DNA of 50,024 nt from CAVLCC01 sp963624975 (GTDB lineage Bacteria > Actinomycetota > Coriobacteriia > Coriobacteriales > CADBOM01): positions 1 to 50,024 of the forward strand of contig CAVFRF010000028.1 in assembly GCA_963624975.1 (NCBI GenBank). The letters run 5' to 3'. A program made the position numbers and the translations under genes. This document shows positions 47,699 through 50,024 of this stretch, one piece after another (within the stretch, counting starts at the first letter, position 1; the number at the start of each line of letters is the position of its first letter). The notes under the pieces were generated by a model. That model did not search any database. It saw only the letters and a program-made list of their open reading frames with translations, and was not told the DNA's origin.

Positions 47699-50024
47699 CT
47701 AGTCGATCGCCGCGTCGTCGCCATCTGTGCTAGTCGCACCTGCGGCGCATATGGCATCGAGCATCTTCAGCGTCTGCTCGTAAACGTCCTCGGTGCCGCG
47801 GGGTCTGAAGGTGACCTTCTCCGATTTGGGATAGCAGATCGCTCCCTTGTCTTTCGCGGCCTGCCTCTGCCTGGCCGTGAGCTTGAGCTTCTCCATCTGG
47901 ACCTTGCCGCCCACGTAGGTGATGGTCTCGAATCCAAGCTCGCGCATGAGCATCTGGATATGCGCCCTCGACACCAGGTTGAGCGCCTCGATGGGCAGCT
48001 CGCCATACGATGCCGCCATGTCCTCTGCCGCAGCGCTCACCTCCATGTCGGAGCGCGCCATAGCGAACCTTCGGTAGTAGGCGACGCGATCCTCGGTCGA
48101 GGGCACATACTCCTCGGGAATGTAAACCTCGGCAGGCAGGTCGATCACCAGGTCGGCGGTAGCGAGCTTGACCGGGGCGCCGCCGCGGGCCTCTTCCACG
48201 TAGTCGGCCAGCATCGCGGTGAACGCCTCGAATCCGATGGCGCTGATGTTGCCCGACTGCTCGGCGCCCAGCATCGAGCCGGCGCCGCGTATCTCGAGGT
48301 CGCGCATGGCGATGCGGATGCCGCTGCCGAACTCCTGGTTCTCCTTTATGGCCAGCAGGCGCTCGGTGGCGTCTTCGGAGAGCACCATGTCCTGCGGGAA
48401 CATGAAGTAGGCGTAGGCCTGCACGTGCGAGCGGCCCACGCGGCCTTTAAGCTGGTAGAGCTGCGACAGGCCCAGCATATGGGAGTCCTCGATGATCAGC
48501 GTGTTGGTGTGCGGGTTGTCCAGCCCCGACTCGATGATCGTGGTGGAGACCAGCACGTCGATCTGCCCCGCCGCGAAATCCTCCATCACGCCCTCGAGCT
48601 TGCTCTGCGTCATCCTGCCGTGCGCGAAGCCCACCCTGGCTTCGGGGGCAACCTGGGCAACGCGGGCCATGGCATCGTCGATGCTCGCGATGCGCGTGGC
48701 CACGTAGTACACCTGGCCTCCGCGCGCCAGCTCGCGCCTGATCGCGCCGCTCACGATGCCCTCGTCCCACTCTCCCACGTGCACTTCCACCGGCAGGCGG
48801 AACGACGGCGGCGTGTCGATGAGCGACATCTCGCGGATGCCGCCCAGCGACATCTGCAGCGTGCGCGGAATCGGCGTGGCCGTGAGCGTGAGGATGTCGA
48901 TATGCTCGCGCAGGTTCTTGAGCTGCTCCTTGTGCTTCACGCCGAACTTCTGCTCCTCGTCGATGATCACAAGGCCCAGCTGCTTGGGCGTCACGTCACG
49001 CGAGAGCAGGCGGTGCGTTCCGATGAGAATGTCTACTTTGCCCTCGGCAAACTTCTCCAGGATCTGCTTCTGCTGCGCCGGCGTGCGGAACCTCGAGAGT
49101 ATCTCCACGTTCACCGGGAAGTCGGAGAATCTCTCCGAGAACGTCGAGAAGTGCTGCTGCGCCAGCACCGTGGTGGGGCACAGCACCATGACCTGCCTGC
49201 CGTCCTGCACGGCCTTGAACGCCGCGCGAATGGCCACCTCTGTCTTGCCGTAGCCCACGTCGCCGCACACGAGGCGGTCCATCGGGCGCGACGACTCCAT
49301 GTCTGCCTTCACGTCGGCGATGGCGCGCGCCTGGTCGCTGGTCTCCTCATAGGGGAACAGCTCCTCCATCTGCCGCTGCATCTCGGTGTCGGCGGAGTAC
49401 GCATAGCCCTCCACCGACGACCTCCTCACATACAGGTCCACCAGGTCGAAGGCCAGCTTCCTCGCGGCCTTGGAAGCCTTCTTCTGGGCGCGCGCCCAGT
49501 CGTTGGTGTCGAGCCTGGTGAGGCGCGGCTCCTCCGAGCCCGACCCCACGTACTTCGTGATCTTGCCGATCTGCTCCACGGGGATGAAGAGCTTGTCGCC
49601 CTCCGCATACTCGAGAACCAGGTAGTCGCGCCAGATGCCGTCGACCTCCTGCTTCTCCATGCGGGTGAAGTGCGCGATGCCGTGCTTCTGGTGCACCACG
49701 TAGTCGCCGGGCTTGTAGGGGAAGGTGAACGCGGGCGACGTGCCTGTCTTGCCCGCCGTGGCGTCTTCCGAAAGGCTGCTCACCGTTTCGGCTGCGCCCA
49801 GCAGCGCCAGATGCGCGCTTGGAATCACGACGCTCTGCGACACCGGGCTGTCGACGATGTTCACCATGTCGCGCGAGAACGCCCTGGCATCGTCGGAGAG
49901 CACCTTGATGGGAATGTGCGCATCGGTGAGGGCAAGTTCCACGTCTTCGCGCATCTTGCGGTCGGTGATGCCCACCACCACGGTGAACGCGCTGCTCATA
50001 AGCGACCTTGCCTGTGCCATGAAC
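47699..50024 (-). CDS. mfd: Transcription-repair coupling factor Mfd, C-terminal two thirds (cut by window edge)
   Basis: Mfd removes RNA polymerase stalled at lesions and recruits UvrA. About 775 residues are visible; roughly 370 N-terminal residues lie beyond the window. Present are the RNA polymerase-interacting domain (YKPGDYVVHQKHGIAHFTRM) and the RecG-like translocase with CGDVGYGKTEVAIRA (Walker A) and IIDEEQKFGVKHKE (DEEQ box). LTATPIPRTLQMSLGGIREM and the helicase C block with TTIIESGLDNP follow, as does the C-terminal TRCF regulatory domain (ELPIEALNLVSRAHIQMLMR). An internal ATG at 50020 should not be read as the gene start. Confidence 0.96.
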   Translation of the reverse strand, partial: FMAQARSLMSSAFTVVVGITDRKMREDVELALTDAHIPIKVLSDDARAFSRDMVNIVDSPVSQSVVIPSAHLALLGAAETVSSLSEDATAGKTGTSPAFTFPYKPGDYVVHQKHGIAHFTRMEKQEVDGIWRDYLVLEYAEGDKLFIPVEQIGKITKYVGSGSEEPRLTRLDTNDWARAQKKASKAARKLAFDLVDLYVRRSSVEGYAYSADTEMQRQMEELFPYEETSDQARAIADVKADMESSRPMDRLVCGDVGYGKTEVAIRAAFKAVQDGRQVMVLCPTTVLAQQHFSTFSERFSDFPVNVEILSRFRTPAQQKQILEKFAEGKVDILIGTHRLLSRDVTPKQLGLVIIDEEQKFGVKHKEQLKNLREHIDILTLTATPIPRTLQMSLGGIREMSLIDTPPSFRLPVEVHVGEWDEGIVSGAIRRELARGGQVYYVATRIASIDDAMARVAQVAPEARVGFAHGRMTQSKLEGVMEDFAAGQIDVLVSTTIIESGLDNPHTNTLIIEDSHMLGLSQLYQLKGRVGRSHVQAYAYFMFPQDMVLSEDATERLLAIKENQEFGSGIRIAMRDLEIRGAGSMLGAEQSGNISAIGFEAFTAMLADYVEEARGGAPVKLATADLVIDLPAEVYIPEEYVPSTEDRVAYYRRFAMARSDMEVSAAAEDMAASYGELPIEALNLVSRAHIQMLMRELGFETITYVGGKVQMEKLKLTARQRQAAKDKGAICYPKSEKVTFRPRGTEDVYEQTLKMLDAICAAGATSTDGDDAAID

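Noticed and set aside
1..50024. Mobile element, prophage or genomic island
   Set aside because: No transposase, integrase, phage gene or flanking repeat was seen; the single tRNA has no partial duplicate nearby.

Overview
The window is a chromosomal segment of a high-GC, Gram-positive, strictly anaerobic bacterium. The best fit is an actinobacterium of the class Coriobacteriia (Eggerthella/Slackia-like). This placement is inferred from gene content: Gram-positive type LexA boxes (CGAAC-N4-GTTCG), ClpC, a CwlM-like peptidoglycan-binding protein, NlpC/P60 secreted proteins, VanZ, an Ech-type [NiFe] hydrogenase, [FeFe]-hydrogenase maturases, indolepyruvate:ferredoxin oxidoreductase, BCCT and hydantoinase genes. 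No species assignment is possible from sequence reading alone. I see no insertion sequence, prophage or CRISPR array.

Layout. 1-3.3 kb (minus): clpC (5' part), greA-lysS, tatA and a tRNA-Pro(CGG). 3.4-6.4 kb: a VanZ-like gene, then two secreted coiled-coil NlpC/P60 endopeptidase paralogues. 6.9-9.4 kb: iorAB. 9.5-11.3 kb: an atypical nucleotide-sugar dehydrogenase divergent from an ArsR metal sensor. 11.8-17.0 kb: a complete echABCDEF operon. 17.6-22.2 kb: a pyridoxal kinase-like gene, a small HMA protein and a very large MacB-like ABC transporter. 22.2-26.7 kb: an Rrf2 regulator with azlCD, divergent from hydE-hydG. 26.9-28.5 kb: a BCCT transporter, followed by about 1 kb without a convincing gene. 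29.4-31.1 kb: LexA-box-controlled dinB with a small partner gene. 31.3-35.3 kb: VTC polyphosphate polymerase-like gene, DUF4956 membrane protein and a beta-helix lipoprotein. 35.4-37.1 kb: a GGGtGRT protein with a NifU/IscU-like scaffold. 37.3-38.6 kb: a homocysteine methyltransferase-like gene, divergent from 38.7-41.2 kb: a radical SAM protein plus DUF4130-type partner behind two LexA boxes. 41.2-44.7 kb: three paralogous lipocalin-like envelope proteins and a hydantoinase/oxoprolinase-family protein. 44.7-50 kb: mfd (3' part), mazG, polyprenyl synthetase and a CwlM-like protein.

How the genes work together. IorAB makes reduced ferredoxin from aryl-pyruvates, and Ech can reoxidise it to H2 while pumping ions. 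HydE and HydG show that an [FeFe] hydrogenase is also made, although neither its structural gene nor hydF lies here. AzlCD and BCCT handle amino acids and betaines. This fits amino-acid/betaine metabolism coupled to H2.

The most interesting unit is the radical SAM/DUF4130 pair at 38.7-41.2 kb. It has a near-consensus promoter with one LexA-type box between -35 and -10 and a second, perfect box just downstream. The radical SAM protein carries a helix-hairpin-helix and a canonical beta-clamp-binding motif (QLSLF). Together these suggest an SOS-induced, replisome-associated DNA repair or modification system of unknown chemistry. dinB in the same window carries the same kind of box and its own clamp motif (QLGLF).
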